DNA of 64,000 nt from Desulfotomaculum copahuensis (lineage in GTDB: Bacteria; Bacillota; Desulfotomaculia; Desulfotomaculales; Desulfovirgulaceae), in NCBI RefSeq assembly GCF_001655685.1, contig NZ_LYVF01000137.1, forward strand, positions 62,001 through 126,000. Reading direction: 5' to 3'. Position numbers and translations under genes: made by a program. This document shows, in pieces, positions 53,308 through 62,265 of the stretch (within the stretch, counting starts at the first letter, position 1; every line of letters starts with the position of its first letter). Under the pieces are notes generated by a model. The model searched no databases and was not told the DNA's origin. It saw nothing but the letters and a program-made list of their open reading frames with translations.

Positions 53308-54636
53308 CTACTTCCCGATCAACTGGTTTACTTTTTCCGCCGCCGCATGCAGCGCTCCCGCCGGCGTTTGACGCCCGCCCAGGATGGCGTCCCGGGCATC
53401 CAGCATCGCCTGTTCGCACTGCAAACCGTTATTACCGGGGAAACTAACCCAGGGCACCAGATCGGGCAGTTCGTCCACCGCCGCCTTCATCAACGGGTTG
53501 GCATCCATAAACGGTTTCAGGTATTTGGGATCGTCAAGCACTCCGCTGCGCGGCGGCAGGTAACCGGTGCCTTTGGTCCAGACGGTCAGCGCCGCCGGAG
53601 ACTCCAGATATTTGATAAACTCCCAGGCCGCCTTTTGCTGCTGCGGATCACGGGCAAAAATAAACAGGGCGTTGCCGCCGGCCGGCACCCGGCGCGGCTT
53701 TTCACCGAAAGTGGGAAAAGGAACGGTGGCCACTTTGAATTTGGCATTGCTTTCAATATAATTGCGTTTGGCGATGGTGGTCACGGTCATGCCCACTTTG
53801 CCACTGATGAAGGCCTGCGTCCCCTGGTCCCAGGGGGCATGCAGCGCAGTTTTGTCCTTGAGCACCATATCCGCCATCAACTGGTAGGCATCCACCGCAG
53901 CGGCGCTGTCAAAGGTGGCGGTAGCCCGGCCGTCTTTTTTAGTTAAAACCTTTGCCCCGTTGGATTCCATCATGGCCTGCTGCGCCCAGTTGTCCGAAGG
54001 CTCCTGGACGTAAAGGCCGTAATTGCCGGTCTTTTCCTTAATCAAGCGCGCATCCCGGCGCACCTCGTCCCAGGTACGGGGCGGACCGTTGATCCCGGCC
54101 CGGCTGAACAGATCGCTGTTATAATACAACACCGGATCGCTGATGGAATAGGGCATGCCCTCCAGTTTGCCGTTTACCCGGCCGAGGTCCAGGATATTGG
54201 ACCGGAAATCATTCAGAAACGCCCGGCCGTCTTTATCCTGTCCGGCAGCATCATCCACCGTCTGATGAGGCAGGTTGGCCGTGGCGTATTCCAGGAAATT
54301 ATAACCGATCTGGGCCACCGCCGGGGGGTGTCCGCCCGCAATGGCTGCCTGCAGGTTCTGCATCAGACCCAGGTACATGTTCGGCTGAAATTTATCCACC
54401 ACCTTGACATCCGGATGGGTGCGGTTGAACTCGTTGACCAGATCACGCACGGCCTGTCCCCCGAAGCTTTCCGAGTTGACATGCCAGTATTCGATGGTGG
54501 TAACCCCGCCCGTGCCGCCTCCCGCGCCTTGGGTCGCCGGTCCGCCGCAACCGGCGGCAACTGCTGCCGCCCCTAGAAGCAACAGCGATAAAAAAACTGG
54601 CACTTTCTTTTTGACCCGTGACTTGAACTGGAACAA
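53308..54636 (-). CDS. ABC sugar transporter substrate-binding lipoprotein (UgpB type)
   Basis: A 442-residue lipoprotein: basic N-terminus, hydrophobic stretch and lipobox VAAGC (Cys near residue 28). The body is a family-1 periplasmic-binding fold (ITTIEYWHVNS-type start, here VTTIEYWHVNSE; FIKYLESPAALTVWTKGTGYLPPR at the end). It captures a sugar or glycerol phosphate outside the membrane. The start is TTG 54636 after AAGGGAGG. First gene of the importer operon, with a promoter 52 bases upstream. Confidence 0.9.
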   Translation of the reverse strand: MFQFKSRVKKKVPVFLSLLLLGAAAVAAGCGGPATQGAGGGTGGVTTIEYWHVNSESFGGQAVRDLVNEFNRTHPDVKVVDKFQPNMYLGLMQNLQAAIAGGHPPAVAQIGYNFLEYATANLPHQTVDDAAGQDKDGRAFLNDFRSNILDLGRVNGKLEGMPYSISDPVLYYNSDLFSRAGINGPPRTWDEVRRDARLIKEKTGNYGLYVQEPSDNWAQQAMMESNGAKVLTKKDGRATATFDSAAAVDAYQLMADMVLKDKTALHAPWDQGTQAFISGKVGMTVTTIAKRNYIESNAKFKVATVPFPTFGEKPRRVPAGGNALFIFARDPQQQKAAWEFIKYLESPAALTVWTKGTGYLPPRSGVLDDPKYLKPFMDANPLMKAAVDELPDLVPWVSFPGNNGLQCEQAMLDARDAILGGRQTPAGALHAAAEKVNQLIGK

Positions 54637-54687
54637 AACTTCGCCTCCCTTAAACAAGATTGTCATACCGCTGCCCGAAAACCAGAT

Positions 54688-54716
54688 AAAATATATCATC
54701 GCAGCGTTAAAGGCAA
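54688..54716 (-). promoter_or_regulatory. Promoter of the ABC importer operon
   Basis: On the minus strand: -35 TTGCCT (54716-54711), 17-base spacer, -10 TATTTT (54693-54688). Confidence 0.6.
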
Positions 54717-54816
54717 GTTTTGTTTTGATTAAAAGTATAAAGTCCGTTTTAAATTTCTGATCAAAAACTGTTTCGGTGATCGATTCAAGACAATTTTAGG
54801 TCACTGATTTTGCGGT

Positions 54817-54844
54817 GAAAAACGTCAGCCCCAAAGCTGACGTT
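54817..54844 (-). terminator. Terminator after the toxin-antitoxin remnant
   Basis: AACGTCAGC (54821-54829) pairs with 54836-54844; on the minus strand a run of five T follows. It ends the antitoxin transcript before the ABC operon. Confidence 0.8.
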
Positions 54845-54894
54845 TCTATATCTTGCATTTTATTTTTCCGGCGGCAAATCACCGATCAGGATTC

Positions 54895-54960
54895 TTATGC
54901 ATCCGGATTGATTTCCTGCAAGTCCTTGAGCGCAAGAGGATTGACCCAGATCCTGTACAT
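54895..54960 (-). pseudogene. Truncated RelE/ParE-type toxin
   Basis: Directly after the antitoxin stop, an ATG starts MYRIWVNPLALKDLQEINPDA and then stops at TAA. The segment WVNPLALKDLQEI looks like the start of a RelE-type toxin, but only 21 codons remain; the sequence continues without the rest of the domain, ending at a terminator. The toxin has been lost while the antitoxin stays. Confidence 0.55.
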
Positions 54961-54963
54961 GAA

Positions 54964-55209
54964 CTATACTCCCAAACATTCTTTTACATCTTCCGCCGAC
55001 AGCCATCCCCTGTCTTTCACCGCGGTTTCAGCCTCGGACAGTATGGACAACAGCTTAATGGTCGCCTGCGTTTTTTCGTATTCCTCTATATCAACCAGCA
55101 CATAGCGCCCCCTACCGTTTTTTGTCAAAAATACAGGCTCACCCACGGCAATATCGCGCAGGATTTCGTTGTAGTTTCTCAAATCAGAAATGGGTTTAAT
55201 ATTTGGCAT
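54964..55209 (-). CDS. Phd/YefM family antitoxin, orphan
   Basis: An 81-residue antitoxin: IKPISDLRNYNEILRDIAVGEPVFLTKNGRGRYVLVDIEEYEK is typical of the Phd/YefM N-terminal DNA-binding fold, and the C-terminal part would bind the toxin. The downstream toxin is truncated, so it is an orphan, perhaps kept as a regulator or by relaxed selection. The start is ATG 55209. Confidence 0.88.
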   Translation of the reverse strand: MPNIKPISDLRNYNEILRDIAVGEPVFLTKNGRGRYVLVDIEEYEKTQATIKLLSILSEAETAVKDRGWLSAEDVKECLGV

Positions 55210-55356
55210 AATAACATCCCTCCTTTGCTGTTATTATTATATCTTTATCAATCGTAAAATACTTACATCAAATTTATCACAACTTAAATATTTTCGTTCC
55301 TTGATGGCGTCCTCGCAGGCGGTGCGTGGGTTTTACCCGCGGCTCAAGCAGGAAGT

Positions 55357-56496
55357 TTACTCCCCCCGGGTCTGTGCCTTTGACTCGTCCGCCCGGGTGC
55401 TGTCGCCCTGGTCCGGCCGGCTCTGACTTACCTGCTCCCCGGTCCTCTGGTTTAGCATGATCTTTTTCACTTCTCCCCCCAACGCATCGGCAAAGAGCTT
55501 GCCGGCCGCCACCGCTTCGGAGGTATAGTTGTTGGAACTGCCCACCTCCACCAGCAGCGCCCGGGGATGCAAAAACTGGTTATAGCGGCCTTCTTTCACC
55601 CGCACCCCCCGGACAAGCCCGGGGTATTTTTTGTTCACCGCCGCCGCAAGCTGCTGCGCAAACTGGTAGTTTTTCCGCCAGTCAGGAAAGGGCGCCCGGG
55701 CGTCTGAACCGACGATAAACAGGAGCGGCGCCACTGCCTGGCCGTTCACTTTGACCAGACAGTCCCGGCGCGGCAGGCCAGCGTCCCGGTGGATGTCCAG
55801 CAGCACCTGGATATGCCGGTTTTCATCCAGAATCTTGCGTGCCGTCTGCTCCGACACCATGTACGAAGTGTTATAGTTGGCGTCATTAATTGTTTCATCA
55901 TGCAGGGTGGGGGTGCCGTACTTTGACTCCAGCACCTGCTTGACGGCCTCACCCACGGCCACCACCCCGCCCCGCTTGCCGTCCTCCCGGGCCGTGCCGT
56001 CGCTGAGGGCGTAAGTTTCCCCGGTGTGGGTGTGATAAATGGCCACCAGGTACTCCCCGTTCAGCGCGGCGGCCGGCGCTTGCTCCCGGGGTGGCGGCCC
56101 GGCGGATGCTCCGGCCGCGCCGTTTCCACCCGGCGCCGGCAACGCCGCCAGTAAAGGCACCTGGGACTGCAGCATGGCCCGGGGCGACTGCCAGCTGAAG
56201 AACTGCCTTCGCAGGGCGGCCAGCATGTATCTCGCGTTAACGGTTTCCGGTATCTCCTCGGGCGGCGCGCTCCAGGCTAAAAGGGGCATGGCCGACACCA
56301 GCAGTCCCCGCGGATTGACTGCTTCCCGGAAATATGCTATTAGCCGTCCGGCCTGTCCAAACGGCATAAAAGACCAAAAAGCCGCTCCCGCCATGACAAG
56401 CAAAGCGAGAAAAAGCACCGCCATACCGGCGTTCAAACGCCGGTACAGGCATTGTCCCGCATCGCGCTGCTGATAGGAGTAAATGGCCCGTGCCAT
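55357..56496 (-). CDS. spoIIP: Stage II sporulation protein P
   Basis: A 379-residue SpoIIP: one N-terminal transmembrane segment (about 25-45), a Pro/Ala/Gly-rich linker and the amidase/endopeptidase domain with IYHTHTGETY, LLDIHRDAG and VEVGSSNNYTSEAV, whose His and Glu coordinate zinc. It degrades septal peptidoglycan with SpoIID and SpoIIM during engulfment, a strong sign of endospore formation. The start is ATG 56496 after GGAAGGGG. It is in the conserved rpsT-spoIIP-lepA neighbourhood, although separated from lepA by other genes here, and gpr is absent. Confidence 0.95.
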   Translation of the reverse strand: MARAIYSYQQRDAGQCLYRRLNAGMAVLFLALLVMAGAAFWSFMPFGQAGRLIAYFREAVNPRGLLVSAMPLLAWSAPPEEIPETVNARYMLAALRRQFFSWQSPRAMLQSQVPLLAALPAPGGNGAAGASAGPPPREQAPAAALNGEYLVAIYHTHTGETYALSDGTAREDGKRGGVVAVGEAVKQVLESKYGTPTLHDETINDANYNTSYMVSEQTARKILDENRHIQVLLDIHRDAGLPRRDCLVKVNGQAVAPLLFIVGSDARAPFPDWRKNYQFAQQLAAAVNKKYPGLVRGVRVKEGRYNQFLHPRALLVEVGSSNNYTSEAVAAGKLFADALGGEVKKIMLNQRTGEQVSQSRPDQGDSTRADESKAQTRGE

Positions 56497-56557
56497 AAAA
56501 AAACCCCTTCCGGATCAGTCTAAAAAAGTTTATGCCCGGAAAGGGACAATCATGAAG

Positions 56558-56583
56558 AAAACCCCGCCTGCGGGCGGGGTTTT
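56558..56583 (-). terminator. Terminator between the membrane protein and spoIIP
   Basis: AAAACCCCGCC (56558-56568) and GGCGGGGTTTT (56573-56583) form an 11-bp stem with a four-base loop, with T's on the stem end. It can act on either strand. Confidence 0.7.
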
Positions 56584-56588
56584 CCAGT

Positions 56589-56927
56589 TTAACGCAAAAC
56601 GGTCGGTACCACTGCATCAATAAGTCCGATGATGAAGGCGGATATGAGTGCGCCCACCAGGCTGACGCTCAAGAGTCCGGGAATGATGAACTGGGCCAGA
56701 TAAATAACCACAGCCGCCACGATGAAACCAACAATCCCCCTGCTCTGGGGGGATATTCGTTCGCCCAACAGCGCCTCCGCGATGTAACCTAAAACGGCGA
56801 TCACCACGGCGGCAATCAAGGCGCCGACAAAACCGCCCCGGACCACAAAACCCGGGGAAAGCCAGCTCACCACGATCAGCACCAGGGCGGAAACCACAAA
56901 CCTGACCAGCACTCCAACCCATTGCAT
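56589..56927 (-). CDS. Phage holin family 4-type membrane protein
   Basis: A 112-residue protein with four transmembrane segments (VLVRFVVSALVLIVVSWL, ALIAAVVIAVLGYIAEALL and others) of the family often named phage holin or mycobacterial membrane protein. A role in sporulation or cell envelope may fit the spoIIP neighbour. The start is ATG 56927, 11 bases from AAGGAGG, or GTG 56939 within the ribosome binding site. Confidence 0.8.
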   Translation of the reverse strand: MQWVGVLVRFVVSALVLIVVSWLSPGFVVRGGFVGALIAAVVIAVLGYIAEALLGERISPQSRGIVGFIVAAVVIYLAQFIIPGLLSVSLVGALISAFIIGLIDAVVPTVLR

Positions 56928-57055
56928 GACATAACTCACCTCCTTTTCTTTTCCTGTGCCTAGCTTTCACAAAAAAACACCGTCCTATACCGGCTGCTCT
57001 TGCATTTTTTAAAAGCACATGGTAAAATTGTTCCCGTTGGGAGGTGAGCACCAAA

Positions 57056-57322
57056 ATGCCAAACATCAAATCGGCGATTAAACGGGTTAAAGTAACCCGC
57101 AAACGCACCCTGCGCAATGCCCGGCTGAAGTCGGCCCTGCGCACGGCCATCCGCAAGTTTGAAAGCGCCGCCGGCGGCACCAGCCGGGAAGAAGCCGGGC
57201 AGGCTTTGCACAAAGCGCTGGTCGCCATCGACAAAGCGGTGACCAAGGGTATTTTACATAAAAATACCGCCGCCCGCAAAAAATCCCGTCTGACCAAACG
57301 CTTTAACAAGCAGGCCGGTTAA
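57056..57322 (+). CDS. rpsT: 30S ribosomal protein S20
   Basis: An 88-residue S20: PNIKSAIKRVKVTRKRTLRN, and the end GILHKNTAARKKSRLTKRFNK. It binds 16S rRNA. The start is ATG 57056 after GGGAGGTGA. It is transcribed divergently from the holA and spoIIP side as in other Firmicutes; a terminator follows. Confidence 0.97.
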   Translation: MPNIKSAIKRVKVTRKRTLRNARLKSALRTAIRKFESAAGGTSREEAGQALHKALVAIDKAVTKGILHKNTAARKKSRLTKRFNKQAG

Positions 57323-57362
57323 AGGAGTTTCCAACCTCCCGACGGTAAGAGAATAGAAGTTT

Positions 57363-57395
57363 AAAGTCACCCCGCGGGGTGACTTTAGTTTTTTC
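57363..57395 (+). terminator. Terminator of rpsT
   Basis: AAAGTCACCCCG (57363-57374) and its perfect complement (57375-57386), then AGTTTTTTC. Confidence 0.93.
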
Positions 57396-57586
57396 ACTAT
57401 ATCATTTTATAAAACATATCCGGAAAAGCGGTTAAAGACCGAATATTCCACCTCTTCAGACGGGAGATTGCTTCCTGTTTTCAACAACCGCCGGGTATAA
57501 ACAGTCTGCCTCGAAAATGCGGCAACGGTTCAGCCCCGGCCGCATCCTTTACCGGAAGCGGCAGGAAGAGCAAAAGGACCGCGGGC

Positions 57587-58576
57587 TTACCCGGCCGCAA
57601 CTGTGGCGTCCCAGTGCGCCCCGCTGACGTCGTAAACAGTGACGTGGTAGGAGACACCGGGTTGCACCGCTTTGCCCGCCGGCAACCGCAGGGATACGCC
57701 GGCCCTGGCCCCCAAAGGTACCACCAGGCCTTCCGGACCGGTCTTCACTTTCTGCAGCGGATAAACATTGTTGATGGCCGCCGGACTCGTTTTGGCCAGT
57801 TCCGCCGCCGTCCAGGTATAAAGACCGTCCACCTTCACACTCGTAACAAATGAACCGTAGGTATCCGGTCCGCCGTCGCGGTATAACTCCAGATGCAAAA
57901 CTCCGCCGGCAGTCAGGCTGGTACCGCCCAGATCCAGGTGGGGCGACTTGGAATCGTTATGCAGGCTGGAAAAGCCGCCAAAGAAAATTTGATAAGTTCC
58001 CAGCGTTATTAACAGCGCGAAGACAGTGGCCCCGATGATCAGCTTTCGCCCGGCGTCATTCCCCGGGGAAGAACTGTTCAACCACCTGTTCCCAATCAAA
58101 TGGTCCAGGCTGAAAAGACCGCCGCCGGTAAACAAAAGGACCAGGGATGCAACTCCCTCCACAGTGCCAATCTGCCATTCATCCAGACAGGTCGTTCCGA
58201 TCCAGCCCGCCCCCATCAGGATGCCCAGGCTGAGAAGCGTGCCGCCCAGGGCTCCCAAACGGGTGAGCAGGCCGCATATCAAGGAAAGCCCAACTAAAAA
58301 TTCAATCCAGGAAAAAGTGTAAACGAAAATGTGCAAAAGCTGCGGGTGGGTGGTCAGGTACTGAAGCATGGGTTTGATCATGACGGCATGAGGCAGGAAG
58401 GTGTCAAACTTCTTGCCGATGTACAGCGGCGAATTCGGATCCATCTTGGCTGGAACGCTTATAAAGCGGCGCAGCCAGGCGGAAAAAAACATCCACCCCA
58501 GCACCAGGCGCAACGGCACCAGGTAGTCGGCCGGGGTCAGAACTTGGGCCATACTTGCATTGCCGGTTCTTGCCAT
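57587..58576 (-). CDS. DoxD-DoxA-like (thiosulfate:quinone oxidoreductase) membrane protein
   Basis: A 329-residue protein. The N-terminal part (about 1-190) has four transmembrane segments with PLRLVLGWMFFSAWLRR and FVYTFSWIEFLVGLSLICGLLTRLG, like DoxD/TQO small subunit. The C-terminal part (about 190-329) contains a transmembrane segment and an exported DoxA-like beta-domain with VYPLQKVKTGPEGLVVPLGARAGVSLRLPAG (quoted in part). In Acidianus, DoxDA oxidises thiosulfate to tetrathionate with quinone; whether this fused protein does so is not shown. The start is ATG 58576 after GGAG. Downstream is a long gap to rpsT. Confidence 0.75.
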   Translation of the reverse strand: MARTGNASMAQVLTPADYLVPLRLVLGWMFFSAWLRRFISVPAKMDPNSPLYIGKKFDTFLPHAVMIKPMLQYLTTHPQLLHIFVYTFSWIEFLVGLSLICGLLTRLGALGGTLLSLGILMGAGWIGTTCLDEWQIGTVEGVASLVLLFTGGGLFSLDHLIGNRWLNSSSPGNDAGRKLIIGATVFALLITLGTYQIFFGGFSSLHNDSKSPHLDLGGTSLTAGGVLHLELYRDGGPDTYGSFVTSVKVDGLYTWTAAELAKTSPAAINNVYPLQKVKTGPEGLVVPLGARAGVSLRLPAGKAVQPGVSYHVTVYDVSGAHWDATVAAG

Positions 58577-58879
58577 AAGCATACTCCTTTCCAGTTTTAT
58601 CGGGGTCCTGTACCCGCCGTCCCCTGTGGAAGTCCAGGCATCCGGCATCCTCCTGCCCCTCACCCGTGCACGGAAGCATATCGCACAGATGAAACGTCCT
58701 GGTGTGCCGGGCGCCTTTGTGCATAAGATTAGCATTTTACCCGCAGCCGGAATGTCAGTTGCCCGACAACATGCCTGTCAATTCAGCGACGAAAATTAAC
58801 CGCCCGGACCAACCTTACCCGGACGGTTTGTCAGCAATGAAACCCGCTCACATTCGGAAATAACCGATCGAATCTCTGC
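58577..58879. other. Interval between holA and the DoxDA-like gene
   Basis: A 303-base GC-rich interval. I see no gene, strong promoter or terminator in it. Confidence 0.4.
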
Positions 58880-59926
58880 TCAGGCCGATAACAAGACAAA
58901 CATCTCCATGGCCGGATAAAATTCCTGCCGGCCGGATTTGACCGCCGCATCCAGGGCCAGCAATTCCCTTAATGCCCCGGCCGCCTGCGCGCACGTAAAG
59001 TTGCCGGCCTGGGCGGACAGTTTGCGGGCCACAAAGGGGTGCACTTCCAGACGCCTGGCCAGTTCAGCCGCCGGACAGCCCGCTTCCCGCAATTCGATGG
59101 CCTGCAGGAGCAGGCGAAACTGCCTGGCGATCATGGCCACAATGACCGGCCCCGGCTGTCCGGCGGCCAGCAGTTCACGGATGCCGTCCAGCGCCCGGGC
59201 GGGCCGGCGCTCGCCAATGGCATCCACCACGGCAAAGATGTTTTCCTCCGCCCGGGGAACGGTGATCCGGCGCACATCTTCAACGCTGATCGTTTTTCCT
59301 CCGGCGGCAAAGGCCGTCAGCTTTTCCATTTCGGAGGCGAGCAAAAACAAACTGCGTCCCACCCGTTCGATCAGCAGGGCGGCCGCCTCCGGTTCAATGG
59401 CCAGGCCGGCCTGGCGGGCCTGTTTGCTCAGCCAGCGGGTGATGTCCCGGGGGGTGAGCGGGGTGAATTCCACCACCTGCCCGGCGTTTTTTACGGCCTT
59501 GAAAAGGCGCCGCCGCTTGTCCACCGGATAGCCGGTGTTCAAAATCAGACAGGTGGTGGGCAGGGGATCTTTCAGATAATCAAGCAGCGCCTGTTCGCCG
59601 GGTGACAAATTCACCGGCTCGTCTTCCCCGTCCGCAGCGGATTTAGACTTACCTTGCCCGGTAAAAAAACGGGCGTGCCGGACAACAACCAGCCGGCGCG
59701 CGGCCATAAAGGGCGGCGTTTCGGCCCGGGACACAATTTCCAGTCCGCTTGCCACCTCCCCGTCCAGCAGATCCAGGTTGAAGTCGGCCAGCTCCGCCGG
59801 CTGCAGGGCCTGGCGAAAGCGCATTTCACCCTGTGCGCGCAAATACCCCTCTTCGCCGTAAAAGAGATAGACCGGGGCAATCTCGCCCCGTTCCAGGTTT
59901 TTGAGCAGGTCCAGGTAGTATTTCAC
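58880..59926 (-). CDS. holA: DNA polymerase III delta subunit
   Basis: A 348-residue HolA: PVYLFYGEEGYLRAQGEMRF, ADFNLDLLDGEVASG, LPTTCLILNTGYPVDKRRRL and the sliding-clamp loader C-terminal domain (RRLEVHPFVARKLSAQ). It opens the beta clamp. It is the holA next to rpsT in conserved Firmicute order. The start is ATG 59926. Confidence 0.95.
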   Translation of the reverse strand: MKYYLDLLKNLERGEIAPVYLFYGEEGYLRAQGEMRFRQALQPAELADFNLDLLDGEVASGLEIVSRAETPPFMAARRLVVVRHARFFTGQGKSKSAADGEDEPVNLSPGEQALLDYLKDPLPTTCLILNTGYPVDKRRRLFKAVKNAGQVVEFTPLTPRDITRWLSKQARQAGLAIEPEAAALLIERVGRSLFLLASEMEKLTAFAAGGKTISVEDVRRITVPRAEENIFAVVDAIGERRPARALDGIRELLAAGQPGPVIVAMIARQFRLLLQAIELREAGCPAAELARRLEVHPFVARKLSAQAGNFTCAQAAGALRELLALDAAVKSGRQEFYPAMEMFVLLSA

Positions 59927-60161
59927 ACCCGCGCCGTTCCTTTCTTTTTCCTTCCCGCAAAGTCAGACGGTTCCCGCCACGCGGTGAAGCCTTCAAAAGC
60001 TCAAATTTCCGTAAAACTTCAGATACCGGCCGGAATATCAAGGCAGATACTTTCTGCTTTTCCGTACGCATCCCGCCCGTAAAATATGCCGCACCTAGCA
60101 TGGCGCAAAAGCAACAGCCATCCGGCGGATCCGTCTGTTGCCCTGTACGGGCTGCTGTAAA

Positions 60162-60470
60162 TCAGCTTTTCAGCTTGCCCTGCACCGACGCCACTTTACC
60201 CTGCATGGTCAACTGCTTGTCCCGCCGGTCGTCGATTTTAACCGTTGTCACCACCCGGGAGATCTCCCGGCCAAACGGCGCTTCGTGCATTTTACGCACC
60301 ACCGCCAGCACCCGGTCCAAATCTCCTTCAATCACGGTGCCCATGGGAGTAAGCTGGTAACTGATACCTTCTTCCGCTTCCAGCACTTTGAGGCAACCGG
60401 CCACATAACTGCTCAAACCGGGACCGCCGGTGCCGATGGGCACCACACTGACTTCCACCACGGCCATCAT
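60162..60470 (-). CDS. Thiamine-binding protein (MTH1187/YqgV family)
   Basis: A 102-residue protein of the ferredoxin-like DUF77 fold: EVSVVPIGTGGPGLSSYVA, YQLTPMGTVIEGDLDRVLAVVRKMHEAPF. Members bind thiamine or hydroxymethylpyrimidine. It is the last gene of the moaA operon, 3 bases after mobB, so its relation to molybdopterin remains unclear. Confidence 0.9.
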   Translation of the reverse strand: MMAVVEVSVVPIGTGGPGLSSYVAGCLKVLEAEEGISYQLTPMGTVIEGDLDRVLAVVRKMHEAPFGREISRVVTTVKIDDRRDKQLTMQGKVASVQGKLKS

Positions 60471-60473
60471 CTC

Positions 60474-60980
60474 TCACCTCCCGCTCCAGCCGAGAATGAA
60501 ATCCGCCACCTGCGCCACCTCGCCGGGAGCGAAACGCGGCCGGTCAAACCGGCCGTGGTAGTCGCCGATCAAAGCAATGAGCTGATCGGGACGGCCCACC
60601 AGTTCCGTGCATCCATCCGGCGGACATACCTCTATCTGCGGATAACCGGCTTTTTTAAAGCCTTCAGCCAGCACCAGATCTACCGCGCCCAGCAAGGGAA
60701 CAATTTCTTCCAGCATGAGTTCGTCCGCCACCCGGCGGATCACGGCCGCCTTGCGGGGAGCGGAAATACACACCGCGTCCGCACCGGCGCAGGCAAAACG
60801 CCAGGTGTCCTTGCCGGGACGGTCGATTTCAAAATCACCCCGGTGATGGTGTTTCACCGCCCCCACCCGGCAGCCGCGGCCTTTCAACTCCACGATCAGT
60901 TTTTCCAGAAAAGTGGTTTTACCGGTATTGGCCGTTCCCACCACACAGATTACCGGAGGCTCAACTTTGGAGTTTTCCAT
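60474..60980 (-). CDS. mobB: Molybdopterin-guanine dinucleotide biosynthesis adaptor MobB
   Basis: A 168-residue P-loop protein: VVGTANTGKTTFLEKLIVELKGRG, AVKHHHRGDFEIDRPGKDTWRF, LVLAEGFKKAGYPQIEV. MobB helps MobA in adding GMP to molybdopterin. It overlaps the MOSC gene by 20 bases. Confidence 0.93.
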   Translation of the reverse strand: MENSKVEPPVICVVGTANTGKTTFLEKLIVELKGRGCRVGAVKHHHRGDFEIDRPGKDTWRFACAGADAVCISAPRKAAVIRRVADELMLEEIVPLLGAVDLVLAEGFKKAGYPQIEVCPPDGCTELVGRPDQLIALIGDYHGRFDRPRFAPGEVAQVADFILGWSGR

Positions 60981-61446
60981 CCGTTCCCGCCACCTCGATG
61001 CGATCCCCCACCTTGACCGGCCCGCCGGTGAGCACCCGGATAAAGATACCCTCCCGGGGCATGATGCAGTCCCCGGCCAACTGGCGGATGGCGCAGCCGG
61101 TATGGCATTCCTTGCCGATCTGGGTCACTTCGCCAACCACCTGCGGACCGATGGCCAGGCGGGTACCCACGGGCAGACTGTACAACTCAATCCCCCCGGT
61201 GGTCAGGTTTTCCGCAAAATCGCCGGGGTGCACATCCAGGCCCTTTTCGCGCATCTTGTTTATGCTCTCCATGGCCAGCAGGCTGACCTGGCGGTGCCAG
61301 GGACCGGCGTGGGCGTCTCCTTCCAGACCATGCTCCTTGATCAGCATGCCGGTACCTATGTTTTGTTTGCGCATGCCCTTTTCCGGGCTGCTGCAAACGG
61401 CAATAATCACCCCAATGGACCATTCCCCCCTGTGATCAAATTGCAC
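60961..61446 (-). CDS. MOSC domain protein
   Basis: A 161-residue MOSC domain protein: LEGDAHAGPWHRQVSLLAMESI, GDFAENLTTGGIELYSLPVGTRL, KECHTGCAIRQLAGDCIMPREGIF; Cys residues in GKECHTGCAI are the likely sulfur carriers. MOSC proteins handle sulfur in molybdenum-cofactor enzymes. The start is GTG 61446 near GGAGG. It is between moaC and mobB. Confidence 0.9.
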   Translation of the reverse strand: MQFDHRGEWSIGVIIAVCSSPEKGMRKQNIGTGMLIKEHGLEGDAHAGPWHRQVSLLAMESINKMREKGLDVHPGDFAENLTTGGIELYSLPVGTRLAIGPQVVGEVTQIGKECHTGCAIRQLAGDCIMPREGIFIRVLTGGPVKVGDRIEVAGTDGKLQS

Positions 61447-61578
61447 CTGTCCTCCAACCGGAAAAGGGGACGGTGGTTCTTACCAACCCGTCCGCACCGG
61501 ATCAAAACGGCGGGACGGCGAACGGGCCGCTTCCCGAAAGCATGGTAACTCCCCGGGATATACGGTTGACGTGATATC

Positions 61579-62073
61579 TCATACCCAGTCCGCTTCCCCG
61601 TCCCGCCGGAAGACACCACTTTTGCCGCCGCACTTGCTTACCAGCCGGATATTCTCAATGACCATCGCCCGGTCCACCGCCTTGCACATGTCGTAAACGG
61701 TCAGCGCCGCCACGCCGACGGCGGTAAGCGCCTCCATCTCCACCCCGGTCTTGCCTGTGGTGCGCACCCGGGACTGGATTTCCACCCGGTCCGGCGGACA
61801 GAGGCGAAAATCCACATTCACCCCGCTCAGCGTAATCGGATGGGCCAGGGGAATCAGACGGCCCGTTTCCTTGGCGGCCATGATGCCCGCGATGCGGGCC
61901 ACGCCCAGCACGCCGCCTTTGGCCGCCGTGCCGCTTTTGATCAAGGCCAGTGTTTCCGGACGCATGCGCACCGCACCCCGGGCCACCGCTTCCCGGTCCG
62001 TATCGTCCTTGGCGCCCACATCCACCATGTGCGCATTACCCCGCGAATCGAAATGATTCAAGCCGTTGTCCAT
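61579..62073 (-). CDS. moaC: Cyclic pyranopterin monophosphate synthase MoaC
   Basis: A 164-residue Moa[61 protein letters not shown]; the MEALTA and KAVD motifs bear catalytic Lys and Asp. With MoaA it makes cPMP. The start is ATG 62073 after GGGGGGAACC. It follows moaA by about 190 bases. Confidence 0.96.
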   Translation of the reverse strand: MDNGLNHFDSRGNAHMVDVGAKDDTDREAVARGAVRMRPETLALIKSGTAAKGGVLGVARIAGIMAAKETGRLIPLAHPITLSGVNVDFRLCPPDRVEIQSRVRTTGKTGVEMEALTAVGVAALTVYDMCKAVDRAMVIENIRLVSKCGGKSGVFRRDGEADWV

Positions 62074-62265
62074 CTTTCCGGTTCCCCCCGCCAAGCACCC
62101 GAATTTTCCCGTAAAATGCCGGATTACCCCGGGCTATATCCGCGGTATTCCAGAGAACCGGGTGCGTGTCTTCGCTTCAATACCGGAGCTCCCCCGGGTT
62201 CATCCGGGGATTGTTCATGCGCCAGCAGTCGCTCCGGTTCCGGCATCCGTTACCGGCGGCTGAAC

